A model generated the notes under the pieces. That model saw only the letters and a list, made by a program, of their open reading frames with translations, searched no databases and had not been told where the DNA came from. A DNA stretch of 64,000 bases. Source: Burhinus oedicnemus (Eukaryota > Chordata > Aves > Charadriiformes > Burhinidae). The stretch is taken from positions 414,209-478,208 of the forward strand of contig VFFE01009170.1 of NCBI GenBank assembly GCA_008921705.1, in the 5' to 3' direction. Of the stretch, positions 36,760 to 49,930 are shown piece after piece. Made by a program: the position numbers and the translations under genes. Each line of letters begins with the position of its first letter. Position 1 is the stretch's first letter.

Positions 36760-39700
36760 AACACATGGCACAGATAATATCAGACACTTCCAGACAAGAC
36801 ACACTGGGGCTCTTTCAAAAACTGTGTTTCCCTTAGTGGAGAGCTCAGATTGAAAGTCTTCAGCTGGCGACTTGGTTGCAGAACAGATCCCGACTGTTGC
36901 TCCCATGAAATAACAGGAGAACCAAAGAAGTCCAAAGGAATATATTGGAGTTTCCACCATGTTACCCACCTCGGCAGAACTTCTTCCTCACCTACCATTC
37001 ACACAGAAGTCAGATGGGTGGTCTGGGTATACAGGAAAGGGTCTAATATGGTGTTTTTTCTAAGTTCACCAAAAGCCAGCTTCACACTTTTTTACCTGTG
37101 GTTTTTAAACAGTTTGTTACTACAGTACCAAGCTGATGGTGTTTTTATAACCTCTGCACACACAGATACACAGGCTCTACTTGTCTACATGTGTCATATT
37201 CCCACAAAATAAATGGAGGAATTTGAAGACAGGTTGTTTCATAGTTGCCATTGACTTCTGCTGTTTTAGGCCTTCAAAGAGGGATTTTATACCTGATTTT
37301 CCACATTCATTTCATTATCATCAATGAGACTTGCCATTGCTTTAATCCCTGGGTGGCACCGTTCAGTAAAAATGCCATTGTGATCAGTATGATACAGATT
37401 AGAGCCCAGTTTGTGTTTTAAATTCCTGTGGAATGATTCTTGCACTTTACCTTGTTCCCAGATTTCCACTGAACTTCACAGGCACTCTGCTGGTAACCAC
37501 TTTCTGCACCAAAAGAAGCTCAAGAAAGAGAAAATGAGGAGCAGGCTGATGGAAGAAAAATCTCTGCTGATTTTTTAAGCATTCATTAGAACTACAGAAT
37601 TGGGCTTTGATGTATTCTGAAAACATGAATCCTGCTAAAAAGAAAACATGCTAAAAAGTACTGCTTGCTTCATGTACTGGAGATGTTTCAGACCCCTGTG
37701 AAAAAAAAATCAGTATGAATGCCCCCTTTTCTCATTTGTGGAACCAGCCTGCAGTCTCTGTGAAATGTAAAAGAAATGGGTTTGGAAATGCTTTTATTAT
37801 AATAGCTATTTTTCTTCTTGCAAATCATGAGAACACATTTTTTTTGTGGAACAAATAACAGAAGATTCATCTTTCAAGAATTATAAAAGCGAATTTGTGA
37901 AACAATTAAGCTCTTAATTTCTTGAAGTGGAAGAAACCAAGAAAAAAGATGCCCTCTTGTGGCTGTTTACTGAATGAAAAGTAGGAGAGTCTTAAAATTT
38001 CCGTGCAGTGTGCAGAATGAACACGCCTTTTTATTCCTTGCTACTAGGGCTGTAAAACAAGGCTACACAAGGTCGTACCATGGACGCAGGCTGAGGAGAC
38101 ATTCACCACCGGTACAGTATCATTTTCAATGACCAGTTGATGCATTACTTGGCGTTGTATTTTAAACCACTGTTCAGGAAACCCTAGAGTAGGTAAGTGC
38201 AGCTTCACTGGGAGACATTAGAAGGAATTTTACCTTCTCATTGCCTACATTAATGCTATCTCTTTGAGTGACCTTTTTGGTCAGGACTGCATTTGCCCCT
38301 TACAAGCTGTTCGAAATGCCCCCAAAGTTATAGGAATTTCTGCCAAATTTACAGAAGTTGTCTGAAGTTTCTACAGGAAGAGAAGGGTTTCTTTCAACGT
38401 TTTGAAGATGTGATGATCATAATGATGGCAATGACAATGGAAACAGAAAAGACATTGACTATTGCATGGAAGAAGTATTCAACAGGTTCTTACAAACATG
38501 AATTTGAAAAGTGGGTTTTTTCTCCCTTTTTTGTCTTTTATAGCTAATTGGAGTCTCCCCTAAGACCAAGTTCCGCACCCAGCGCCCTGCGGAACTGTTC
38601 AAATTTCCTTTAAGACTGAGTGGCTCATAAAAGAACAGAAGTTAAACATCAGATATCTGCATTTTTCTTTTCTCATTGAACAATAATACAAGCATGAATT
38701 AAATGACCAAATAGATCTTTAGCAAATAATTAAAATTAAGAAAAGAGGTAAGCTGGGTTTGTTATTTTCCGTTCCCTGGCTTTCCTCCTTGATCATAAGT
38801 CTGAACACTATCCAGATACTGTAATGCCAAACTGGCATATTTCAGAGAAAACTATTTTCATCTGAGATAAATTGTCAAAGCAGATAGATGTTCTCTTAGT
38901 AAAGGCTGCAGGAGAAACATGAGACGGCAGCATGCTGCCACACTACAGGCATTTATCTTTATGCTGAGAGCTATTATTCCTTCTGTAAGTAGTGACAGAA
39001 ACGCCTGCAGCACTATGCAATGCAATGGTGTTGCTTAAATCTCTTAAGGAGAGAGACTGTTTTCCAAACGTAAGCCTAAATTGTGCCTAGTGAATCTCTT
39101 CCAATTGAACAACTACGCATTTGATGTCTTGGAGGTCCTGCATGAGAAGATCCTGTAACTCATGTCCAACTCTGAAAATTTTCAAAGGAACCACCCGCTC
39201 TTTACTGACAAGACCAAGAAATTGGGTGTTGACTTACGAACCTGGATGGTTTGAAGTCTGGCAGTGCTTATTCCCAGCCACCCATCCCTGCCTCCGCTCC
39301 CAACAGCAGACTTGAAAGTGTCAAACACGGAGCACCTTCTGGACCTGGCATGTTAAATAAAGACACTGAAACCCAGAACTGATTTATTTTAATCTGTTGG
39401 ATTGCAAACAGGAGCAGGGAAGGAACTACTCCATGGGCAGTTCAGCTCCTCACGCACATGTGCAGATTTTTGCCTTGTCTGAACAGGAATAGCCACAGTT
39501 TGCCCATTGCCCTGTGCTGACTCAGCTAGGCGGACCTTTGAGGGTATCCAGAACAAGACAAAGCACTCTGCTCACTCCCTCTCCCACCAGTTTGGGAAGA
39601 GGAGAATCTGTTTTACTCCAGTGTTGGTAATCATAATGTAGCACCTACACAGTAGCGCATACCGATTTCATGTCTTCTCCCACCCCAACAAACCCTAAAG

Positions 39701-40437
39701 CCAGGGTCAGGATCTGCTTCTTTCTTTTCTTTATAATCTAGCTTGGACACAGCCTTGACATTGCAGTTGTAATCTGATTTATTCCTAGCAGTATTTCTTC
39801 TTAAATAGCTTTTTGTTTTGGTTTTTTCCTTCAGGGTAAATATATCCAGGTTGTCACAGAGAGCCAGGCATCTGCATTGCACCCGTGTTCCCACCGCACA
39901 TGGTGCTTGAGGAGTGTGAAGTTCCAAACACCGACTGACCCTACAAACCCTTACTGACAAGGGTTTCTGTAAGCCCTTTAGTTTTATTTTTCACCTGATC
40001 ATCTCAAGTTCTACCTGATATAAGACACTAAGAACAAGAAGCAGTCAGAGCAGAGAGAGGAGGTCAAGGCTCCTTCAGTCTACCAGTTTGTGAAGAAGCT
40101 CAGCGTGCACTGTAGATTGCACCAGAAGAAACCCTACTGGGGGTTAGAGTGCATGAAGGGAGGCATTTCTAGCTCCTACGGCTCCCAAATAAGAGCAAAT
40201 TTCATTTCATTGAATGCTATAAGGTGCAAGAGATAATCTGTCTCACTGAGTTCATGTTCAAAAAAAACACAACAAAAAAGAGGAGACAAAGGGAAACTTT
40301 TATGAAAGGTGCAGAGAAAAATCTAAGATATTACTTAAAAGGGGACAAAACATTCCTTAAAAATATTAGGTAAAAGTAGAATATCCATCCTTGTCTTGCT
40401 GCCAAATTGCTGGCTAATTATCAAAACTTAGTCACAA
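36760..40437. other. Unique DNA, no gene recognised
   Basis: Short unrecognised open frames only. Two copies of TGCTAAAAAG lie close together near 37632-37657. No exon, RNA gene or transposon was identified. Confidence 0.5.
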
Positions 40438-40500
40438 AGGATCCGATCCGGAATTACTGAACATATTCAAACTCCATTGGAGCTCACAACGTTTAACTTC
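40438..40500. repeat. Possible old dispersed repeat remnant
   Basis: GGATCCGATCCGGAATTACT followed by 'catattcaaactccattgga' faintly resembles an old sauropsid repeat reading 'ggatctgatcctgcaa...cccattgacttcaatgg'. The match is short and tentative. Confidence 0.25.
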
Positions 40501-43500
40501 GTTCAGCACGTCACAGAGTTAGGTACAAATTACGCAACGTCACATCCCAGGTACCTTCTTGTCACTATGTAGTCCCTGTCCTCTCAGGACTTGAACTGTC
40601 TCATGAAGCACTTACAATTTTCACTGACTTTAATTCAAGCTTTGGTGCGCAGTGCGTGTGGGAGCTGGCCCAAGTATGGTGAGAAGAATAAAAATTTTGT
40701 CTACAGATCATGGTTAGGATATGAATTCAGTCTCTACAAAATAAATAGGATGACAAAAAAAAGTTTGTTCTATTTCCATGTATGTCATGGAGAGGAAAGG
40801 AAAGCAACTCCTGAGAGTCCACGGTTCTCTGTATTTTATGAGTCAGACAAGAAATTAATGAAAAATTAACTAAAGGTAATTTTGCTGCTTTGTAAAGATT
40901 ATACTTCTATATTTCTAAGGAAGGGCATTTCTACCTCCTGTCTCTACTTCCAATGAAACCAGTGGTTGAACTAATTGGTTTAAGGCATTATCCTGCTCTC
41001 ACTGAACGGCAACATTTGCTGTATTGATTTATTGGCTTCAGCACCAAGAAGGGGAGGGTAAGGATAAAATCAGCTCTGAGCTGTGTCCAGAGAACTCCAG
41101 TTCCCCTCAGCAGTGGCTGTAGCAATAATAAAAAAAATCCCTCATTTTAATAAAACATGAGTGCTATTACAAGAAATGGTTCCATGTATTTTCTTATCTC
41201 AGAACACAGGATATCTAGTTCTGTTTATCCTTAGCATGAACAAATCTTTGTGAATGCCTGAAAGTCACTTTTTTCTACTGAAAATATGTACTTTTGGTTA
41301 ACTGAAGACAAACATCCAAGCAATGGTTCTATAGATAGAAATGTTCTTTCTGGCTCTAAAACATATCTTTGTCCAAAACACACCCTATTTATTATTTATT
41401 CTTGGATATTTTTGTTTCCTACGCAATTCAGGGCAAACCTTAACTCTAGGTGATCACTTTGCAAGCAAAATAGTGTTAAATGGAAACACATGCCTTAATG
41501 ATTTACAGCATACATGATGTGGGATCGTGTTCACTGTGCTCAACAAATAGCTATTTTGATTATATTAAAAGATTGTCTCTCTTAAGCTGTAAACATTAAG
41601 TTTCTTATAGTTTCAGCAGTGAGAACACATTGTTGTTAGTAGCTTAAGATAATATAGTACTGGCCAAGTGAGTGCAAAATTCATCTGAAAGAAGGGACTT
41701 AGCAGTCAGAAGGATGAAAACAGTAACTTGGTATAGTACGTTTGTTTATGTGCTCCCTCTGTCCGGGGTTAGTATCCTGTTTAAATCCTTTCATGACATA
41801 CCTGTGCAACAGGTTTGAAAGAAATGGACTCTTAACTTGAAGATCGCCCCATCATTTCTAGGGCAGGCAGGCATATATTCATGGAAGTTGCGGATTTTGG
41901 GAGCACTGGAGGGAAACTTCAAAGGTTTAAGCCTGGGTTTCTCTGTATAAGGAACCTAGCCTAGCCAAAAGAGGTTAGTGAGACATCTAAATCCCAGTGA
42001 ATGGAAGCCAAATCCCAAAAGCTTAGCAAAATCCCTGCAGCACACATCATCATATTTTGAGTATCTCTATAATCCAGTGAGCTACATTTTGAATTAGAAA
42101 TGCATTTTGTGGGGAACTGTTGGGAAAACACCAGTATCATTTTCTTGTCTTTTTTTACTTCACAGTTCAATGGCACTTTTTTACAGGAGCACAACACCCT
42201 ATTGCCCACATGGTCATGTGCAGATTTATAGCAGATGAACTGGTTTCTGTGGGAGCTGTAGCCCCCTCACCCCATCACCGTGGTTCTGGTCCATATGATG
42301 AAGTGAGTCCTTCTTGCATGCTACTCCCATTTGCATCATAGCTGCATCCAAGTTTGATTGTACTATAGCATCTGTATGTCCTTTAGGCTACCACCTTTCT
42401 AGGCAAAGGACGCATCAACTGTTACTAATATATGGCTTACACTAAATAAAGTGGTGAATATTGCACTGATGGGTTGTCTCCACAACTATCTCTGTTTGCT
42501 GGTGTACGGATCCCAGGCTTTGCTCATCAAACACGTATGCACTCAAATTTGCAAATAAACATATCTCCTAAAACCTAGGTTTCTGATCATATAGGCTCCT
42601 TATGCAGTCAACAGAGATTGATGCCAATCTCCCTCTATGATGATGCATCCCATCACTTAAAAGAAAAATTAAAAAAAAAGGACTTCATACAAGGAACACA
42701 ACTTCTCCCTTAGTGCTTTCTATGTCTCTCCTTTGACTGCAGAGGGAGCCTACATGTCTACTTCTAAATGTCTGACGTTAAGTGAGTGAAACCCACCCTG
42801 AAGTAGTAGAGCTGAAGCCAGCATAATTACATACAAAGTGTTTTCAGGATCAAGTCCAGAGGTTATTGAGGACTCTGTTATGAAAGGTGCTATTCATCTC
42901 AGCATTATAACCTGGAAACAGAGTGACCACATGTTGGTGTTCCTTGTTGAACAAAATTACCTTCAGAGTCTGACAGAAAGATATTTTATTCAAACTAAGC
43001 AAACAGATTTTTAATTAATTTTGTTTATTTCTCCTTTCAGTATAAATCATTTATTCGGTTTTATACTAGATTTAATTCAGTTTACATCAGCAACATTTCT
43101 AGATGTGGCTATGCCTGGCTGCCATTCAGTCTTCAGGGCTATGGCTTAAAAATTCAGAAAAACAAAAAAAGAAAAATAAACTAATAAATTTAGCATCATT
43201 GAAACCATGTGCATCTATATAAAATGCTTATATATTCAGTGGCTCTATCAGCTGAGAAGACTGTAACTTGAACTCAAATGTGAAGGATCCCAGTGCATTC
43301 AGGAGTCAGCATTTGATGTTGTGGTTTGGGTAGATATCTTCTGTCCTGGAGAACTGCAGATAGGAAGTGAAATGTGGTGTATAGATTGGTTTGGTTAGCT
43401 AGCTCTAACATTTTCTCTTTCAAACTTTCTCCTTTTAGTAAATGAGGGCTTTTGTCATTGACTGCAATGAGAACAGAACCTGAGGCGGTAGAAAAGTAGC

Positions 43501-46500
43501 TGCAGCGAGTGAATGCTTCTGAAAACAGACTTGCAGACCAAGTGAATTTATATGCGGAAAGCTGCTGTACCTACCAAGTCAATGCATAGCTCCAGGTGCT
43601 TTCCGTTTACAAAGAAACCTAAGTAAAAGTAATAGAAAAGGAAAACAGTGCTCTAGATTAAAAAGGAAGACCGCAATTTTTACAAATCACGTACTTTTCA
43701 ACAGTTTTGTTCTTCATAGAAAAAAAACCTGTCAGTTTAATTTTTCCATAGTTAAATATTGATTAGATTGACAGCAGAAAAAAAACCGGAAATTAAGCTT
43801 AACTAATACCTTCTCTCACTGATACCAACACATATATTTCCATAATTTATTATTATTCATTGATTATTGCAATCTAAGCTACTTAACGGCTACACATTAA
43901 TATCAGTCAGATGAGAAGACTTAGTTTATACAGAGGAAGACTTTAGGGCTAAAACCATCATTTGATCGCTTATCTCTGACCTGACTCAGGAATTTCTGCG
44001 GATGATCTCTGAGCTCAGCCTTCAGTCTCAGGCTGAGCTAGAACAGATACATAAGAAAAAATGCCAGTCCTGAGCTAAATAACTGGAAGGAAGATAAATC
44101 CCTGGAGAAATCGTTTCAATGGCTAATAACCATGATCATTATCAAGATGACTGATTTTAAAAGTAGTGTTAGATCAAACCCCATTGTAGCAGTATGTTTC
44201 ATCATCTTGATTTTTGGAAAGCAAAGGTACAACAGCAAATTATTTTGGCATGTTAAGGTCTCTGAATACATGAGACCCTGTAGACCATTTACCAGACATT
44301 AATGTATTGTCGGCAAAACCAAGAAACAGAGCAGATCCAGATGTGTGTTAGGGAACTCCAGGTTATGTCTAAGCACTGCTAAAAATACCTGATAACTTCT
44401 GAGTTTACCTGGCAGTATTTACATCTATCCTGTATTTGGATGTCAAAAGGGATCAAAGAATCACACTGTGCTGTTTGTGAAGCTGGTTGTTGAGAAAGAC
44501 AAAAAAAGCGTGATTAAAAATCTGGGCTTCAATAGAAAATAATAAAACACAAATGAAAAAGAATGAGGGAAACAAATGAAGCGATTGTTCACAATAGAAG
44601 CATCTGCAAGCTGTAACTTACGTGACTGAAGGACAGAGACTGATCCAGCTTCTTCCATTCTTCCAGGATGTATATTGTAACAGTGAGGACTACTGCCAGA
44701 ATCACTCTGTATTAGGGCAACTCTTTTCTAGAGGAGACCTAAAAATAACACAAAGGAGGTATATTCTTATTAAACAAGGCACTTTAAAAAATACTTGTGA
44801 ACTTGCAGTTTTGTTTCCTCATTTCCTGTTATTCAGTATGTGACCACTTTTCTTCGGTTCCTCTCTTTGGGATATAGCTTGGTCATGCAGAAAGCTCAGC
44901 CATGCAAGAGTGAGCCAAAAGTAAGGCATTGGTTATGATCCAGTCACCTGAGACAGCCAATTAGTCCAAGAAGGGAAATAGGCACCTCCAAAGAATATGC
45001 GATCATGTTCTAGAGAGGTCAGATGACTTATTTTTTGGAGGATCCCCACAAAGGCTACCTATGGTGACTAGTTCATTGTCAGAACTTTAATCTTCAGATA
45101 TGCAAAATCAGATGGGATGACTCTCACCCGTAACAAACCCACAGGTGATCTTTTTCTGTAGGCTGCCATTCTTCTTATCATTTTTGATGGTCAGTTGCTA
45201 GTTTCTGATTAAAATCAGGTGTAGCCTAGGAAAAGAATGAATTTTCCTGTGCATTTGTATAACATCTGATAAATAGATCTAACTCCTTCTGAAGTCTTTA
45301 GTTATGGTATCAATATTTATGTTTTACATACATATAAGTGAAAGCAGATTGAACTGGCAACGGCTTTGAAGAGCAGAGAGGAAATTTTCACCTGCATATT
45401 TTACTGGCGTGAGAAAGTTTAAAAGCAGTGTGGTCTGTTGCTGATTAATGTTGGGTTCAGTTCCTTCATTTACATAAATTAGAGATTTTTTTTTAATTTA
45501 AATTCTGCACTGATATAACTCAGAGATCACTGGGGAATTACATTCATGCAGTTGAATTATTGGGTGTTAACTCCAGTATAATTATTTTTTGCATACATTT
45601 CTATAATTTAAATTATGAAGGTGGTCAGCCTGAATTATCAAAATCTTTCTTCTGGCTTTAATCTGTGAATGACATCCCAGTCTTGTGCTATTGATGGTAA
45701 AGGGCTCCCCCCAAACTCAAAAGCCAGAATTCAAGAGTGTGGCTCTGAATGCTCTCAGTCTCAAATAACAATGAAGATTCCCATTTAACATAAAACTTTC
45801 ATAAACCGTAGGCTCATACCTTTATCATCAATGAACAAACCCATTGTAGCAACACGCTTCAAAAATCTTAGGAAATTTGACTGCAAAATGAGGGATCATT
45901 CTGCCTCAGGAACATTCACAAACCTTTAGCTTCTGGAGCGGGACTAAATGCTTAGGTTGGTCCCAACGTTATTTGCTTTTATTTTCTATGGGGTGAATTT
46001 TAATACAGTTTTTTTGGCGTGCAAAGCCTGTTTGGAACTTCAGATCTTTGATATTTTTATTCATCCCTTACACATAACATCATTCATCTGCCTGGTTTTA
46101 TAAGATGTTGGCTGTCTGAAAGCACAAAAGCTGTTTCTTTTGGCAACATTGTTCAGGAGCTAAGTTTCAAAAGAGGACCATAGCTAAGGAATACGTGTTT
46201 TGTGTACATGTAATCTAGTATTTTACTTTTCTAAAAATCCAGCAGATTTATATTGCAGGTGCAAGTTGTCAAAACTTGTGGTTCTTTCAGTTCAGCCCAG
46301 CGACATAACTGTATCCATATTTTTATGAAACACTAGTTACATGTTCTAATTGTAAATTATATAGCCTCTGTTCGTTTGATGGCCTTTTCTTTGTGTTTAT
46401 TGAATCTAGAATTAAACTATAAAGGAAAACAGACTTGGCAAGGATCTAGGTGGTTGCTGGAGTGATCTGTAGCAACTTACTCCTGGGTTTTGTGGTGGTT

Positions 46501-49500
46501 GCGGCAGAAATGAGTTCTGTGCTCATGGCTTTATGGAATATCTTTGGATGCCTATACAGAAATACATTCTGCCTTTTCCAAAACAGTTAGCTTGGAGGTC
46601 ACTGAAAAAATCTAAGCCTGGGTTTGTGATGCCACACCACTGATGAGGCAAAATACAAACCATGTGTCAAACTAGTATTTTTGTAATGGACGATGCCCAT
46701 TAGTTTCACTCCTTTCATATGTGGCCATAAGAACCTAGTGCTGTGCATCAACAAAAGCAGCTCATGCACAGCAGGCTTATTTCTGGGATAGAACAATAAG
46801 AGGTTTTGCAAACCCTACACAGAAAATGAATTAGCAGAATTAGTAATAATCATTTTTCGATGCAAAAACAAACACACACAAAAACAACCAAGGAAGATCC
46901 CACCGGGAACAGAATTTTATATTTTACTCTCATCTAGAGGCAATCAAGAGAGCCGGATTTTCATCCTAATCCACATGAAACACCAGAAAAACAGAACAAT
47001 TACAGAGATTCAATCTTTAGCCCTCTAGTTTTTCAATCTAGGACATGATGTTTTCTTAATTTCATTTCTTAACGATCTACCTCACACCAGGGGCTGCAAT
47101 GGGTAAAGTGCCAATAGTAGGTGAGGGAGAAAGATGTAGGGAAGAACATACTGCTGCAAAAAGGAGGTGAGCTGGGGATACACTAATGCCTAAGACAAAT
47201 CTAGAAGGACTAACTGAAAGGCCTGGTTGTGGGAAGGAGCCTGTGTACCACACAGCTGGACAGAGATGAAGATGGGAATTTTCAGGCTGCTCCAGAAATG
47301 GACCTTGTGTCAAGACCTCTACATCGCAGTTTCCCCATAGATACTGCTCCAGCAGAGGAATAAGGGCTCTTCAGGTTTTTTTTAAGCAGGGAGCACCATA
47401 GCTGCAGAATGTCACTGCTACTCCTGTGCAGTCCGAAGGAGAACATGGGCAGGTTAGAAGTCTGCAAAGTAATTAAGGCAAGATAGAAACCTCCAGGGAA
47501 AATACCCAGAACTGGACAAATTTCACGACTCCCCTGCAAAACCAGGGAGGTGAAGGCTTGTGGTGGGCTGAATCTGAGGTTCCATGAATCACAGGATGGA
47601 TTCTTCAGCTGCTAATCTCAACTTCTAGGGAGTGACTCTAAAAGTCTTGAGTAGTCACATCTTCAGGTTAGTGGGAACAACAGATGATTATTCTCTCAGG
47701 ATCAGCCACTTAATTAAATATAGAAAATCCACTCAGTTATAACCAGCCAGACCCACTGACCTCAAATTTTTAGTCTCACAGTATTTCTTTAAAGTGCAGC
47801 ATCCTGTCCATGAACACTCAAGAAGAAAAATGTGATAGAATTTACAACTGTCATATTACATATGTTCTCCAAAGAACAGATAATCTTCTGGCAGACATAA
47901 ACTCACCAATTTGTGAAGGAAACTGTAGTATAAAAACCTCACATATTTTTCTTAACTGATACCCCACAATGGTACTAACATTTTTCATTCGTGGTCTGAT
48001 ATATGTTTTGAAAGATGATGTGCTAAAGTAGACTTAAGGTTCAGTTCTACCATTTTTCAGGGAGGGCACCATTAAAAACTGACATATATTTTTCTAAGCA
48101 GAGCTTCCCTTCTACATGATTACTTTACATGTGTCCTTTAGAAGAATTCTTGCACCTTCCTCTGAAACTTGGAAAAAGTGGCATCTGCTGGAGCCAGGAT
48201 GAGGAAAAGATTTGCTATTGCTTTGAACAGTCGTGTTCTTTTACATTACTGGGACCAGAAGGAGGGATTTTACTTAGGTGATTTAGATTCTTAGATTTGA
48301 TTAAGGCAAACATACATTTTTATTTAAAAAACAGAAAGAAAATGTTTGTAATTTTTCTTTTTTTTCCATGTCAAACCTTTCTACTGACATGAACAATATA
48401 CTTCTGGGAGGTTTTTTGTTGTATTTTTGGTCTCCCAGGTAGCTCTGCTGATTTCACCATTTCTGTGTTTCATTTTGTCTCCTTGCCCCTTCCATGACCC
48501 TTAAGCTATGTTATTTTCTGTATCTGGTATATAGAAGAAAAATACCCCGAAACAAATAACTAGTACGGCTTAGTGAAGAGCGAATCGTGAGTCACTGAAA
48601 TCAACAATAACTGTAAAATTTGTTGGTTGCAGGATTTTTTTTGACTAGGGACTCAACCCTTTGTTCTTACTTTTTCATTATGAATAGGGCATTTTTTTTG
48701 TCTCTGTATGTTACACACTAAATTTGCAGCTCAGTTCAATAGCAGAGCCTTGGCTGATGTAATTCCTTGCAGCAGCACTGACCTCGGTGAAGCTATGCTG
48801 AAAAGTTGCAATGCACTGAAAGTATGAACTCTGTTGTGTATTGCACAATGTCCTACCACTTACGCCAAGTAATACACAGTTTTCTCTGAAAAACCAAGTG
48901 GTGAAATGATTTATTAAAAAAAAAAATTATAAATTACTCATTTTCCATTGCAAGAGACCTAAAGTATAGTAAAGACGTTAGTCTTCTATGTTACTAGCCA
49001 TAACTTAAGAGATCAGTTTCAATGGTTAATTTGTGTTAGCTGTAGGGAGACCCCACTTGACACATGAAGTGAAAGCCATAAAATACCGTAAAAGTGTCAA
49101 CATTTTGCTGTAAGAAGGGTTTTGCTGGGGGTTGTTTTGGGTTTTTTTTTCAGAACAAATGAAAATATGAACTTCAGAAGCATTTTTACCTTGATAAACT
49201 AACTTTCTTAGGATGATTTTAGCCTTTGTCTTTTCATCCTCATTAATGACTTGGAACTTGAACCATCTTCATTCTACACAGATCTTCTTCAAGCTGTGAG
49301 CAGAGAGAAATAATTGTGAAAAATCAGCTGTGTTTACAATGTATTTCTTGTTCATATAAAACCATTTCCTAGATGTTCATGGCCATAATGTTTGGGTTTT
49401 TTTTGCTCCGTACCAGTTTGATCCTATCTTTGCTTTATTTTACTTCTGTTTTTCAGACAAACTCACATTGTCATCTCAGTTTTGCCTTTTGTCATTTTAT

Positions 49501-49612
49501 TTTTCTACACTCTCACATGTACACAAGACCTAGAATTTCTCCTGTAGACCATTAGAACATGAAAAGATACCACTGATGAGAATAAAACTCTGTGTGATAC
49601 ACAGAAGTTTTC
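40501..49612. other. Long AT-rich stretch, no gene recognised
   Basis: Nine kilobases with no recognisable exon, RNA gene or transposon. It contains a 10-bp-stem hairpin at 44012-44039 (listed separately) and scattered homopolymer runs (for example 42668-42678 and 45487-45495). Open frames are short and unlike known proteins. Confidence 0.5.
44012..44039. repeat. Perfect 10-bp inverted repeat (hairpin)
   Basis: AGCTCAGCCT at 44012-44021 and AGGCTGAGCT at 44030-44039 are exact reverse complements around an 8-base loop. It could form a small hairpin in DNA or RNA. There is no T-run marking a terminator and no gene nearby, so its function is unknown. Confidence 0.7.
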
Positions 49613-49930
49613 TCATAGAATCATAGAATAGTTTGGGTTGGAAAGGACCTTTAAGGGTCATCTAGTCCATCCCCCCTGCAATAAGCAGGGACATCTTCAA
49701 CTAGATCAGGTTGCTCAGAGCCCCGTCCAACCTGCCTTTGAATGTTTCCAGCGATGGGGCATCTACCACTTCTTGGGGCAACCTGGGCCAGTGTTTCACC
49801 AGCCTCATTGTAAAAAATTTCTTCCTTATATCTAGTCTAATTTCACCTTGTTTAAGTTTAAAACCCTTACCCCTTGTCCTATCAAAACAAGCCCTGCTAA
49901 AAAGTTTGTCCCCATCTTTCTTGTAAATAC
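49613..49930 (-). mobile_element. 5'-truncated CR1 LINE copy
   Basis: The left edge is a CR1 3' tail on the minus strand (TCATAGAATCATAGAATAG, 49613-49631, then GTTTGGGTTGGAAAGGACC). The copy ends at about 49930 inside the C-terminal reverse-transcriptase region, the usual 5' truncation of target-primed LINE insertion. Its tail text differs from those of the copies at 8627 and 58472, suggesting a different CR1 subfamily. Confidence 0.93.
49701..49930 (-). pseudogene. CR1 pol C-terminal fragment
   Basis: The last ~75 residues of the CR1 reverse-transcriptase protein are readable in one frame: KDGDKLFSRA, DRTRGKGFKLKQGEIRLDI, RKKFFTMRLVKHWPRLPQEV, then SLETFKGRLDGALSNLI and the stop at 49701. 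No catalytic motif is included, so it has no enzymatic capacity. The expected HWN of the family reads HWP here, a substitution consistent with decay. Confidence 0.9.

Noticed and set aside
36499..36969. 156-codon minus-strand open frame
   Set aside because: No recognisable domain; it overlaps the candidate hAT-like repeat and has no start or splice context.
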